DNA from: Myxococcus fulvus
GTDB taxonomy: Bacteria; Myxococcota; Myxococcia; Myxococcales; Myxococcaceae
NCBI RefSeq assembly: GCF_900111765.1
Contig: NZ_FOIB01000001.1
Coordinates: 1,488,001 to 1,552,000, forward strand
Direction of reading: 5' to 3'
Length of the DNA stretch: 64,000 nt
Positions 1 through 8,031 of the stretch are shown here, piece by piece; the first letter of the stretch is position 1, and the number at the start of each line of letters is the position of its first letter. The position numbers were made by a program, and so were the translations under genes. The notes under the pieces were generated by a model, which was given only the letters and a program-made list of their open reading frames with translations, ran no database searches and had not been told where the DNA came from.

Positions 1-217
1 GGGCCATCTGCGCGGGCAGCCCCGGCAGGTCCGGGTAGGCCTGCAGGAGCGACAGCGCGTTGGCGGCGGCCTTCTTCTCGCAGTGGGCGTGGTCCACCAG
101 CACGGCGTCGAAGTTCTCGAGCGCCAGCGGCAGCCAGCGCGGGTCCGTGGCCGAGTGGAGGATGACGGGGCCCTCTCCGGAGAGGGGGCGGCGGGAAGGC
201 GTGGGACGGCTGCTCAT
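1..217 (-). CDS. miaE: tRNA-(ms2io6A)-hydroxylase MiaE-like, 5' part only
   Basis: This is the N-terminal part (72 codons) of a protein whose 3' end lies beyond the left edge. MiaE is a non-heme di-iron monooxygenase that hydroxylates the isopentenyl group of 2-methylthio-N6-isopentenyladenosine at position 37 of tRNA. The visible stretch contains LVDHAHCEKKAAANALSLL at about residues 40-58, matching the family's first helix with its iron-ligand Glu in the CEKKAA motif. The ATG at 215-217 lies 42 nt downstream of the GNAT gene stop, suggesting co-transcription. The remaining iron ligands cannot be checked here. Confidence 0.8.
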   Translation of the reverse strand, partial: MSSRPTPSRRPLSGEGPVILHSATDPRWLPLALENFDAVLVDHAHCEKKAAANALSLLQAYPDLPGLPAQMA

Positions 218-259
218 GGAGGGCGCGGACTGTACGGCATCGCCCCCGGGCTGGGCGAG

Positions 260-1096
260 CTACTCCACCAGCACCAGCCGCCACGTGCGGCCGGCCAGGT
301 AGCCGACCTTCCGGGCGATGCGCGCGGTGCTCTCGTCGCGCTCGTCGATGCGCATCGTCAGCCGGGGCAGCGAGGACAGCAGGTGCCGGGAAATCTGTCC
401 CAGGCACAGCGTGGCGTGGCCCTTCTGGCGCTCGGAGGGCAGGGTGTAGAGGCCCTCCAGCTCCGCGCCGTACTGGGAGCGGCTGCCGATGTCGACCTTG
501 AGCACCAGCGCGTCGTTCTCCTCCAGCACGTAGGTGCGCTTCTGCCGCACGCGCTGGACGACGCGCGCCTCGTAGCCCCGAGGGTCCTCGGAGAGCGGGT
601 CTCTCTCCATGGCCTCGCGCACGTAGCCCTGCGCCAGCGGCAACAGGCGGGGCAGGTCCTCCTCTCGCGCGAGCCGCAGGAGCGGGTTGGTGAAGGGGCC
701 CAGGTCATCCGCGGACACGCTGAACAGCCGCTGCGTACGCGACAGCCGGGGCTTGCCGGGGGACAGGCTGCGCAGCAGCGCGTCCACCGAGGACTTGTCA
801 CCCACCGCGGCCTTCAGGCTCAGCGAGGAGGCCAGCGCGTCCGCGATGACGCTCGTGGCGCTCGCGTCGCTGGCGCTGGGCACCACGAGGCCGCCTTCTC
901 CGCCCACGAAGACGGCGGCCGTCAGCAGCTTGTTGTCGAAGCGGCCGTAGAAGGCGAAGGGGATGCGGCCCCGGGCGGCGATGCCGAACTCCTCCAGCAA
1001 CCCCAGCAGGTAGAGGTTGTGGACCGGGTCCTTCGAGAGCAACGCCCGCAGGGCGTCCGCGTCCTGGGGGCCGAGCTGTTCGACGGAGACGGGCAT
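260..1096 (-). CDS. GNAT-family N-acetyltransferase
   Basis: A 278-residue soluble protein. The C-terminal half has the acetyl-CoA pocket of GNAT enzymes: LEGLYTLPSERQKGHAT at about residues 213-229, where RQKGHA fits the Q/R-x-x-G-x-G/A loop, followed by the helix and IARKVGY segment typical of the fold's last strands. The N-terminal half resembles the poorly described domain often fused to such C-terminal GNAT domains (DUF4081 type). The substrate cannot be predicted. It sits between the TonB-like gene (27 nt gap) and miaE (42 nt gap) on the same strand, so a three-gene transcript is likely. The start codon is an ATG; no strong alternative was seen. Confidence 0.8.
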   Translation of the reverse strand: MPVSVEQLGPQDADALRALLSKDPVHNLYLLGLLEEFGIAARGRIPFAFYGRFDNKLLTAAVFVGGEGGLVVPSASDASATSVIADALASSLSLKAAVGDKSSVDALLRSLSPGKPRLSRTQRLFSVSADDLGPFTNPLLRLAREEDLPRLLPLAQGYVREAMERDPLSEDPRGYEARVVQRVRQKRTYVLEENDALVLKVDIGSRSQYGAELEGLYTLPSERQKGHATLCLGQISRHLLSSLPRLTMRIDERDESTARIARKVGYLAGRTWRLVLVE

Positions 1097-1123
1097 TGAG
1101 GTGGGGTTGGGGGCTCGGGGACC

Positions 1124-1729
1124 TTACTCCAACGGTACGCGGAACTCGAAGGGGTACACCACCGTTGCCCGGCCCCCTCGGGACGGCGTCTTGAACCCGA
1201 TGTCCAGCAGCGAGTCCACCACGCACGCCTGCACCATCGGGTCCGGGATGGTGCTCGCCAGCACCTCCCCCTTGTCCATCCGCCCCTCGCCCTCGCCGCG
1301 TGACTCCAGGTTGAAGCGCAGCTTCACGGCTTGTGGGCCCCGGTTTCGCTGTGCGGCATCCTGGAAACATTGCTGCACGAGCGGAGTCACCGCCTTGAGG
1401 GCGGCCTCGATGTCCTCGGGGCGGAAGTCACCGTGGATTTCCTCGAGGGTGAACTCGGTCTGGATGACGCGGCGTTTGTCGGGCTGCTCGGGGATGGGGA
1501 CCTCGGACTGGGGCGAGGGGAAGGCGGGGGGCGGGACCACGGGCGGCGGGGTGAGGCGGGGCGGCGGCGTGGGGGCCGGCGGGGGCGCCTGGGCGATGGG
1601 CTCCTCGGGCGGTGGCGGCGGCGGGGAGGTGGGTTGGGTGAGCCAGTAGGCCAGGGCGGCCAGGAGCAGGAGGAGGCTCAGGCAGACCAGGGGCAGGGCG
1701 AGCCAGCGGGTGGTGGAGCTCTGGGACAT
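1124..1729 (-). CDS. TonB-like protein with AgmX/PglI-type C-terminal domain
   Basis: A 201-residue protein with a single N-terminal membrane span (about residues 10-30, LPLVCLSLLLLLAALAYWL), a Pro-rich periplasmic linker of about 60 residues and a C-terminal domain. The C-terminal domain has two cysteines in VQQCFQDA and VQACVVDSLL and ends in a YPFEFRV strand. The same pattern (HGCYER, EACILSNL, YPFLF) recurs in the FHA protein at 54695-56905. This is the inner-membrane-to-periplasm architecture of TonB and of the AgmX/PglI proteins of M. xanthus gliding. The ATG at 1729 was chosen because the signal-anchor follows at once; an in-frame upstream ATG would add 21 unlikely residues. No ExbBD-type motor genes are adjacent, so its partner is unknown. 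Confidence 0.7.
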   Translation of the reverse strand: MSQSSTTRWLALPLVCLSLLLLLAALAYWLTQPTSPPPPPPEEPIAQAPPPAPTPPPRLTPPPVVPPPAFPSPQSEVPIPEQPDKRRVIQTEFTLEEIHGDFRPEDIEAALKAVTPLVQQCFQDAAQRNRGPQAVKLRFNLESRGEGEGRMDKGEVLASTIPDPMVQACVVDSLLDIGFKTPSRGGRATVVYPFEFRVPLE

Positions 1730-1825
1730 GGCGCACTCGGGTGAAGCGGGCGCGCGAGGATATGCCGACGCCGGCGTCCGTGGGGCCCGCATGGCACGGG
1801 ATGCGGGCCCCGGCCTTCTGAGACG

Positions 1826-3664
1826 TCAGTCGCAGGAGCGCTGGTCGGGCTTGCCGTCGGTGCACTGGCCCACCGGGGCGAAGCGCGACTCGGCCTCGGT
1901 GACGACGTCGTCGACGGGGCGGGCGCACTCGTTCTGGGCGAGCGTGCCGCGCACCTCGAACAGGCGCAGCACCTCGGCGCAGCGCTGCTGGAAGGACTTC
2001 ACGCCCTCCTTGAAGAGCGGGCGCATGACCTGGGGCGAGAACGAGTAGCCGCTGGCGGTGGCCAGCTGCGACTCGGGCCGGAACATCCAGGAGGTGCGCC
2101 AGCTCGACGCGACCTGCTCGAAGCGGGCGGGGCCCAGCCACATGCTGGTGGCGGCCTGGAGCGAGCGCGGCTCGGTGGGCACGAAGCCCGTGCCGGTGCG
2201 GCGGCAGTAGGGCTCCGTCGTGGTGGGGTCCTCCACCTGCGCGAGCCGCAGCGCGCAGACGTTGTACTCGGCGAAGCGGCGGCCCACGGCGGCGAGCTCC
2301 GCCTGCTGCACCTCGCCCACGCGCGGCTGGGCGACGAACAGGTCGATGGTGCGCATCAGCGTGGTGACGGCGTTGTCCGGGGCCGGCACGGGCGTGGACT
2401 CGAGGTTGCCGGTGGAGATGACCAGCACGCGCTCGGCGCCGCGCTGCACGGCCTGGAGCACGGGCAGGCCCGAGCGCACGCCGCCATCCAGGAAGGTGCC
2501 CGCGTGGCGGCCCTTGCTGGAGGGAATCCAGGGGACGGGCTCGGCGAGCACGGGCTCGACGATGGAGGCGAGCACGGCGTTGATGAGGCCGTCCACGCGC
2601 TGCGCATCGGTGGCGGTGGGCGAGAAGTCCGCGGGGTCCTGGTCGCTGACGCCGTGGACGTCACCGGTCTCGAAGTCGACGGAGACGGAGACCAGCTCCG
2701 TGCCGTTGGTGAGCTGCGCGGGGACGACGGCGGAGCGCAGCTTCTTCTCCACGCCGTCGAAGCGGACCAGGCCCTTGAGGTCGGAGGCAATCTTCCACAC
2801 CCACGTGGAGTTGACGCAGTAGAGGTCCGACTCCACCGAGCAGGTGTAGTTGCCCAGGAGCATGTCGCGGGCCTTCTCTTCGTGGCCGGGCGTGTGGAAC
2901 AGGTCCACGAGCGTGCTGATGAGCGCGCCGGTGCTGGAGCCAGCGGCCAGGTCGATGCGCGCGTCGCCGCAGCCCTCGGGCTCGGGCTTGCCGCGGCACT
3001 GCTCGAGCACGCCGAGCAGGCGCCACATGATGCCGGCGCTGAAGGCTCCGTTGGCGCCGCCGCCGCTGAGGACGATGGCGTTGGAGGGGCGGCCCAGCTT
3101 GCGGCTCCAGCGGCGGGCGCTCACATACTGCGCAGCGGACTCGGCGCCCTCGCGCAGGCCCTGGTTGAGCAGGCTGGGGTTCATCGGGTCCGAGAGCGAG
3201 TCGCCCAGCGCGGCGAGCGACGCGGCGATGCCCATCGCGTTGCCGAGGAAGCGCTGCGCGTCGACCTCCGCGGCGGTGGGCGCCGTCGGGTTGACGCTCT
3301 TGGGTTGGGCGGGCAGGCCCCAGAGGCCACCCGGGACGGTGGCGCGAAGGAAGGCGTCGTAGCAGGTGGCGTTGCTGCCGCCGGCGTGGGCGCGCAGGCA
3401 CTCCACCTGTTCGACGATGGGGCGGGGGGCGCCGCCGAGGGCGGACATCCACTTCGCGACCTCGGCGGGGTCGGCGTAGGCGTCGACCAGGTGGGCGCGC
3501 GTCAGGCGGCCCACGCGCTCGCGGAAGGAGGGGGGCAAAGGAGGCGTCTTCGGCTCCGAGGGCTCGTTGAGCGCCTCGAGGATGTAGCCGGTGCGCAGGA
3601 AGCAGCCGCCATTGAGGGTGGCGAGCAGCACGAGACACAGCAGGGACGTCCGACTTCGGTTCAC
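1826..3664 (-). CDS. patatin-like phospholipase lipoprotein
   Basis: A 612-residue predicted lipoprotein with a signal peptide ending LNGGC (Cys21). The patatin domain starts near residue 195: the oxyanion loop GGGANG is at 201-206, the nucleophile elbow GSSTG at 242-246 (Ser244), and the catalytic Asp in DGG at about 393. All elements of the Ser-Asp dyad are present, so an active acyl hydrolase acting on lipids at the cell envelope is expected. The first 190 residues and the last 150 are extra compared with minimal patatins and have no recognised domain. Several cysteines (for example Cys228-type pairs and the C-terminal CSD) suggest disulfides outside the cytoplasm. The substrate is not predictable. 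Confidence 0.85.
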   Translation of the reverse strand: MNRSRTSLLCLVLLATLNGGCFLRTGYILEALNEPSEPKTPPLPPSFRERVGRLTRAHLVDAYADPAEVAKWMSALGGAPRPIVEQVECLRAHAGGSNATCYDAFLRATVPGGLWGLPAQPKSVNPTAPTAAEVDAQRFLGNAMGIAASLAALGDSLSDPMNPSLLNQGLREGAESAAQYVSARRWSRKLGRPSNAIVLSGGGANGAFSAGIMWRLLGVLEQCRGKPEPEGCGDARIDLAAGSSTGALISTLVDLFHTPGHEEKARDMLLGNYTCSVESDLYCVNSTWVWKIASDLKGLVRFDGVEKKLRSAVVPAQLTNGTELVSVSVDFETGDVHGVSDQDPADFSPTATDAQRVDGLINAVLASIVEPVLAEPVPWIPSSKGRHAGTFLDGGVRSGLPVLQAVQRGAERVLVISTGNLESTPVPAPDNAVTTLMRTIDLFVAQPRVGEVQQAELAAVGRRFAEYNVCALRLAQVEDPTTTEPYCRRTGTGFVPTEPRSLQAATSMWLGPARFEQVASSWRTSWMFRPESQLATASGYSFSPQVMRPLFKEGVKSFQQRCAEVLRLFEVRGTLAQNECARPVDDVVTEAESRFAPVGQCTDGKPDQRSCD

Positions 3665-3925
3665 GAGCTTCCCCCGTCATGGAGCGTGACTGGGGGCCTG
3701 GAGGTGTGAGGGCGCCCCCCTGATGACGACTCGCGAGCAGGTTACCGCAGGAGGCCCACGTCCCAGCGCGTCGTCGTGAGGTGCGGGGTGTTCCGTGGCG
3801 ACGCGATGAACATCGCAACCGCGCGTCATCTCGGAGCCAGGGGCCTTTTGTGGGTTGTGCGAACGTGCCGCGCTTCGTGAGGCGCGGCCCGATATCGAGA
3901 GCGAGCGATGGGCCGGAGGAGACGA

Positions 3926-3976
3926 CGCGAGGCCCACCCCCGTGAAGGAGCGGGCCTCGCGTGTGCTTCACGGGGG
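3926..3976. repeat. two interlocked perfect inverted repeats
   Basis: Arm A CGCGAGGCCC (3926-3935) pairs with GGGCCTCGCG (3952-3961), and arm B CCCCCGTGAAG (3937-3947) pairs with CTTCACGGGGG (3966-3976). The order is A-B-A'-B', so the two stems (10 and 11 bp) either exclude one another or form a pseudoknot. The element starts 11 nt downstream of the stop of the membrane-protein gene at 3987 and precedes the patatin gene on the same strand. A transcription terminator with two alternative hairpins is the simplest reading; no T-run follows. The rest of the 322-nt gap 3665-3986 shows no convincing gene. Confidence 0.8.
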
Positions 3977-3986
3977 CTTCGTTTCC

Positions 3987-4931
3987 TTACGGATACACCT
4001 CACGGCGGGTCGTCGTGCCCGTGCCCGGCGTGGAGATGGCGCCCTCGGCGTAGACGCGCTGGCGCTTGCTCACGCCCAGGCCCGCGCCGAGCACGGAGGC
4101 GATGAGGCCCAGCAGCAGCGCGCCGAAGATGCCCCAGAAGACGCGGCCCGACTTGTCCGCGGCCACGAGCGCGCCCTGCTGCACCTGCTGGCCCACCTGG
4201 CCGACCTTCGCCCTGGCGGCGTCAATCTGGCCCTGCACGCGGTTGGCGACGTCCTCCGAGTCCTGTCGGGACAGGCGCGTGTTCTCCGCGATGGAGCCGA
4301 CGAGCAGCTCGCGGTTCACGTCGCCGGTGCGCACGGCGGTGGTGACGATGTCCTTCGTCGCGGCCTCGAGCTGGTTGGCGGTGATGGCGGGCTTGCCCTC
4401 GGCGCGCAGCCGCTCGTTCACCGGGCCGAGCGCGTCGTTGGCGTCGAGGCCGAAGGCGTTGGCGACCTGGTCACCCTGGGAGGCCGCGCCCGCGACGGCG
4501 GCGCCCGTGGCACCTACCACTCCGGTGGCGGTGCGCACCGCGGTGCCGACGATGGTGGAGATGACCATGCCCATGAGGGCGACGCCCGCGATGGTCGTCA
4601 GTCCCCACATCACCGCGCCGTGCATCGCGCCGCCTCCTTTGTCCACCACGCCCGCGGTGCGGGAGGCGACGAAGCCTCCGGCGAAGAGCGCGATGAGCGG
4701 AGCGATGAGGCCCCAGATGCCGGTGCCGATGCCCGCCGAGCGTGCACTGCCCGGGTTGCTCGGGTCGACGGACGACAGTCCGAGCGCGAGGCCCAGCGAG
4801 TACAGGAGGATGAGCACGCCGAGCGCGACGAAGGTGCCGCCGAGGATGGCGCCCCAGCTGAGCTTGAAGGGCGTTCCCGCACTGGCGGAGATGACGCCGG
4901 GTTTCTCTCTTTCCACGATGGTTGTTGCCAT
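3987..4931 (-). CDS. multi-span membrane protein of unknown function
   Basis: A 314-residue protein starting at the ATG at 4931, chosen for the AGGAGG Shine-Dalgarno 8 nt upstream. Hydrophobic segments lie at about residues 20-48 (SWGAILGGTFVALGVLILLY), 64-86, 96-135 and 275-298. The stretch between the third and last segments (about 150-270) is polar and helical, with heptad-like QVGQQVQQ patterns. The overall plan, a glycine-rich hydrophobic N-half and a returning C-terminal span, resembles small Gly-zipper or stress-associated membrane proteins, but no named family can be claimed. The gene is bracketed by unusual RNA structures: one overlaps its ribosome binding site (4945-4990) and one follows its stop (3926-3976). 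Confidence 0.75.
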   Translation of the reverse strand: MATTIVEREKPGVISASAGTPFKLSWGAILGGTFVALGVLILLYSLGLALGLSSVDPSNPGSARSAGIGTGIWGLIAPLIALFAGGFVASRTAGVVDKGGGAMHGAVMWGLTTIAGVALMGMVISTIVGTAVRTATGVVGATGAAVAGAASQGDQVANAFGLDANDALGPVNERLRAEGKPAITANQLEAATKDIVTTAVRTGDVNRELLVGSIAENTRLSRQDSEDVANRVQGQIDAARAKVGQVGQQVQQGALVAADKSGRVFWGIFGALLLGLIASVLGAGLGVSKRQRVYAEGAISTPGTGTTTRREVYP

Positions 4932-4944
4932 GGGCCGGGCCTCC

Positions 4945-4990
4945 TGCCGCGGTGAGCACCCCTGAAGGGGGCTGCTCGGGTTCCGCGGCA
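4945..4990 (-). promoter_or_regulatory. long nested hairpin touching the Shine-Dalgarno of the 3987-4931 gene
   Basis: TGCCGCGG (4945-4952) pairs with CCGCGGCA (4983-4990), and inside it GAGCA/TGCTC and CCCCT/AGGGG close a two-base loop, giving about 18 base pairs. On the minus strand the structure ends exactly at the AGGAGG (4940-4945) of the downstream gene, overlapping it by one base. It could be the terminator of gluQ or a translational/transcriptional leader element of the membrane protein. Confidence 0.65.
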
Positions 4991-5066
4991 AAGATGGGCA
5001 TCGTCGAGCAACGGACGATTCCACGGCTCCAGGACGCCCCCTCGGTGAGAGGGAGGCGGCGGAGGC

Positions 5067-6014
5067 TCACCGCAGGCCGACTGCCTCGATGAGCACCGCT
5101 TCCCTCGCCACCACGGGCGAGCGGGGGAGGGCTTCGATGGAGAAGGCGCGCAGCAGCTCGTCGAGTGTCCTGGGCGTCCCGTCGCCCAGCCCGCTCCAGG
5201 CGGCGAGCAGGCCCAGCACGCGCTCGGGGGCGACGCCGCGCTCGCGCAGTTCAGCGAGGGCGAAGGCACCCTCGCGCTTGGCGAGGCGCTTGCCGTCCTC
5301 GCCGTGCACGAGTGGGACGTGGAGGAAGTCGGGCGCTCGTTTCGCCAGGGCGTCGTAGAGCTGGAGCTGGCGGGGCGTGGAGGAGAGCAGGTCGTCGCCG
5401 CGCAGCACGTGGGTGATTCCGGTGGCCGCGTCATCGGCGACGACGGCGAGCTGGTAGCTGGCGACGCCGTCGTTGCGGCGCACGACGAAGTCACCGACCA
5501 CGGCGTCGACGTCCTGGGCGTAGGGGCCCATGAGCGCGTCGATGAAGTGGACCTCGCCGGGGCGCGCGCGGAAGCGGATGGCGGGAGCGCGGGTCTTGGC
5601 GCGCTCGGAGAGCTGCGCGGAGGTGAGGTGGGCGCAGGTGCCGGGGTAGCGGGGGCCTTCTTCGGAGAGGCCGTGGGGCGCGCTGGCGGCGCGGGCAATC
5701 TCCGCGCGGGTGCAGAAGCACGGATAGACGAGGCCCTGCTGCTCCAGCGTGGCGAGGGCCTCGCGGTAGAGGTCGTCGCGCTGACTCTGGATGAGGGGAG
5801 TTTCGTCCCAGTCGAGGCCGAGCCAGCGCAGGTCCTGCATCAGGTCGTCGACGTACTGGGGCTTGCAGCGAGCGCGGTCGAGGTCCTCGATGCGCAAGAG
5901 GAAGCGCCCGTTGGCGGCGCGGGCCTGGAGCCAGCCGAGCAGCGCGCTGCGGAGGTTGCCCAGGTGCATCCGGCCCGTGGGGCTGGGCGCGAAGCGTCCG
6001 CGGAAGGTGCTCAT
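5067..6014 (-). CDS. gluQ: glutamyl-Q tRNA(Asp) synthetase
   Basis: A 315-residue protein of the truncated GluRS paralogue family (GluQ/YadB), which attaches glutamate to queuosine in the anticodon of tRNA(Asp) rather than to the tRNA 3' end. The HIGH-type motif is HLGN in RFAPSPTGRMHLGN near residue 18. The family zinc site is seen as CFC...Y...C (YPCFCTR, then RYPGTC), and the KMSKS-equivalent is GKRLAKREGAFAL. Length and the missing anticodon-binding domain fit the family. Its ATG overlaps the stop of the PEGA-domain gene by 4 nt (ATGA), so translation is probably coupled. Confidence 0.92.
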   Translation of the reverse strand: MSTFRGRFAPSPTGRMHLGNLRSALLGWLQARAANGRFLLRIEDLDRARCKPQYVDDLMQDLRWLGLDWDETPLIQSQRDDLYREALATLEQQGLVYPCFCTRAEIARAASAPHGLSEEGPRYPGTCAHLTSAQLSERAKTRAPAIRFRARPGEVHFIDALMGPYAQDVDAVVGDFVVRRNDGVASYQLAVVADDAATGITHVLRGDDLLSSTPRQLQLYDALAKRAPDFLHVPLVHGEDGKRLAKREGAFALAELRERGVAPERVLGLLAAWSGLGDGTPRTLDELLRAFSIEALPRSPVVAREAVLIEAVGLR

Positions 6015-7222
6015 GGACGGACGAGCGGCTTGCGGATGGCATCGGCAGGTTTGCGGGCGGGCGCCACGGGCTTCGCCGTGGCCTCGACAGGCACGGCGTA
6101 GACCGTCTGCGAGGTGCGTGCGCCGCGCGAGGCTCCGGGACTCGGTGAGAGTGGCACGGACTCGCCGAGCCCCGCCTCCACGCCACGCGAGGCGAGCTGT
6201 GCCGCGAGCGCGCGCAGCGGCTCACCCGCGTCGAGCAGCTCCAGGTCCATGGCGATGCGAGGCAGCCTGCGTGGCGAGGTGTCGCCGGGCGCGAGGACGA
6301 ACGCGTCGAGGGCGAGGCCCGAGCCCGAGCGAGACAGGGTGCCGAGCACGATGAGGTCGGCGCCGAGGTCGCGACCGAGGGTCGACGCGGCTTTGAGCGT
6401 GGATGCATCGAGTTGGTTGTTGGAGAGCGCCAGCGCCAGCGACGCGGCGGGGCCCTCCCCCGGAGGCATGAGGAGCACGGGCACCTCGCGCTCGGCCACG
6501 GCCTCCGTCACGCCCGAGACGACCTCGCCCGAGGGCAACGTGGCGCGCCACAGGTGCGCGCCGGGAGGCACGTGCAGCACGCGCACGGGCGTGGTGCCGA
6601 CGCTGATTCCATCGAGCGTGACTTCGACGCCGGAGGGAACGGACTCGAAGCGGAGGGTGGCGCGAGGCTGCGCGGCGTGGGTGGTGCGGACGCGCTCGAC
6701 GGTGTGCGCGAAGAGGGGAGACGTCGCGGCGAGAGGAAGGGGCCGCCCGGGCGCGATGGACAGGGCGTGCGTGAGGGCCAGGGTGGCCTCGTCATCGCGG
6801 CCGACGGCGTAGCGCACGGCGGCGCGCAGGGCATAGGTGTCGGAGAGCTCGGCGCCGTCCGTGAGGTGGGCGGCGTTGTCGGCGTAGGACTCCAGCGCGC
6901 GGCCGAGTGCGGCATCCGCGCGGGAGAAGTCACGGGCGGCTCGCGCGGTGGTGGCCTCCTGCACGGCGGCATGCGCGGCGGCGAGCGCGTCGACCGTGGC
7001 CTCGGAAGGCGTGGTCGCGGGCGTGTCGACGAGCGCGAGCCCGGCGGTTCCATGGACCTCGGAGGCGAGCCGCGCGGCGAGGCGAGGGCCGGCTCGGGCG
7101 GGGACATCGCCGGAGATGGCCTGGAAGGGCAGCACGGCCACCTTCTTCCGTGGCACGCGTGGCTGCGCGGCGAGGGAAGAGGCGCCCAGGGCGAGGCAGA
7201 GCAGGAGCGCGAATCGCTTCAT
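6011..7222 (-). CDS. secreted PEGA-domain protein
   Basis: A 403-residue protein with a cleavable-looking signal peptide (MKRFALLLCLALGASSLAAQ). A helical, repeat-like region (about residues 30-180) includes a TPR-like ALTHALSIAPG segment. A PEGA domain (about 185-240) shows the pattern SVPSGVEVTLDGISVGTTPVRV...PPGAH. The rest is a beta-rich C-terminal half ending in a basic tail. PEGA domains are common in myxobacterial surface and signalling proteins. The ATG at 7222 was chosen because the signal peptide begins there. It overlaps gluQ by 4 nt. Function unknown; an envelope or periplasmic role is inferred from the signal peptide only. Confidence 0.75.
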   Translation of the reverse strand: MKRFALLLCLALGASSLAAQPRVPRKKVAVLPFQAISGDVPARAGPRLAARLASEVHGTAGLALVDTPATTPSEATVDALAAAHAAVQEATTARAARDFSRADAALGRALESYADNAAHLTDGAELSDTYALRAAVRYAVGRDDEATLALTHALSIAPGRPLPLAATSPLFAHTVERVRTTHAAQPRATLRFESVPSGVEVTLDGISVGTTPVRVLHVPPGAHLWRATLPSGEVVSGVTEAVAEREVPVLLMPPGEGPAASLALALSNNQLDASTLKAASTLGRDLGADLIVLGTLSRSGSGLALDAFVLAPGDTSPRRLPRIAMDLELLDAGEPLRALAAQLASRGVEAGLGESVPLSPSPGASRGARTSQTVYAVPVEATAKPVAPARKPADAIRKPLVRP

Positions 7223-7479
7223 GGTCGGCGGTGACTCCGACCGTGTTCCTAGCACGGAGCGGCGAGCGATGCCGCGCGGACGGAGCTCCTGCCCGTGTCG
7301 ATCGGCCGAGGGAGCCTCTCCAGGGCACGCGCACGGCCGTCGGGCGCGAAGCGGCCGATGCGGGACACCTGGGAGGCGTTGGCGCTTCAGCCGAGAGGAG
7401 CGCGAGCACGCGCGTGAGGCTCACCGCGGCGTCGCGGACGGTGCTTCTCCGGATGTGTGGAGAGAGGCGTCCTCTTGGC

Positions 7480-7779
7480 TCAGGTCCTCCCGCTCATGGT
7501 TCTTCGGCCTGTCAGCGTGGTCGTCGTGGTGGTCGTGGTGGCCTCCATGCGACGCCATGGGAACGTGAGCGCGAGCGCGACTCCCGCCAGGCCCACGATG
7601 CAGTAGATGAGTCTCGAGAGAGCGCTCGCCTGCTCCCGTGTCTCGCCACCGAAGATGGCCGCCACGAGGTTCCAGTTGAAGAAGCCAATCAGCCCCCAGT
7701 TGATGGCGCCGATGATGGCGAGTACGGCCATCCCCTTCGCGAGTCCCGACTTCAAACGGTCGGCTTCCAATCGTTCCAT
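7480..7779 (-). CDS. DUF378-like small membrane protein
   Basis: A 99-residue protein with two membrane spans: about residues 13-35 (MAVLAIIGAINWGLIGFFNW) and 55-75 (LIYCIVGLAGVALAL). The pattern of an INWGL motif in the first span and YxxVGLAG in the second is that of the DUF378 family. The ATG at 7779 has GAGGAG 8-12 nt upstream. The C-terminus carries a run of seven or eight threonines encoded by repetitive codons (near 7525-7550), which looks like local slippage-prone sequence. It is divergent from the AsmA-like gene. The 257 nt between it and the PEGA gene hold nothing recognisable. Confidence 0.75.
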   Translation of the reverse strand: MERLEADRLKSGLAKGMAVLAIIGAINWGLIGFFNWNLVAAIFGGETREQASALSRLIYCIVGLAGVALALTFPWRRMEATTTTTTTTLTGRRTMSGRT

Positions 7780-8031
7780 GACCTGTCTCCTCGAGTCGTC
7801 ATGCGTTGAACCGGGAGGCGCGCGTCGCGACCTCCGACTGTCAACGTAGGGTCTGCGTGAGCGGCGTGACGCGATGGCTCGACCGCTCTCGCGGGCTGCG
7901 GCGCTGCATCCAAGCCGCATCGCCCCGCCTCACTGGAGCCAGGGGCGTCCCACCGGAGGGTCGTCCCGTCGGGGGGCACCGCGAAGCCCGGGTCTGCGCA
8001 TCGTTGACGCAATGGAGAAGAAGAGGATGCG

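Noticed and set aside
7223..7479. Possible gene or RNA between the PEGA and DUF378-like genes
   Set aside because: Open frames here have no ribosome site and shift into neighbouring genes; no stable structure was evident.
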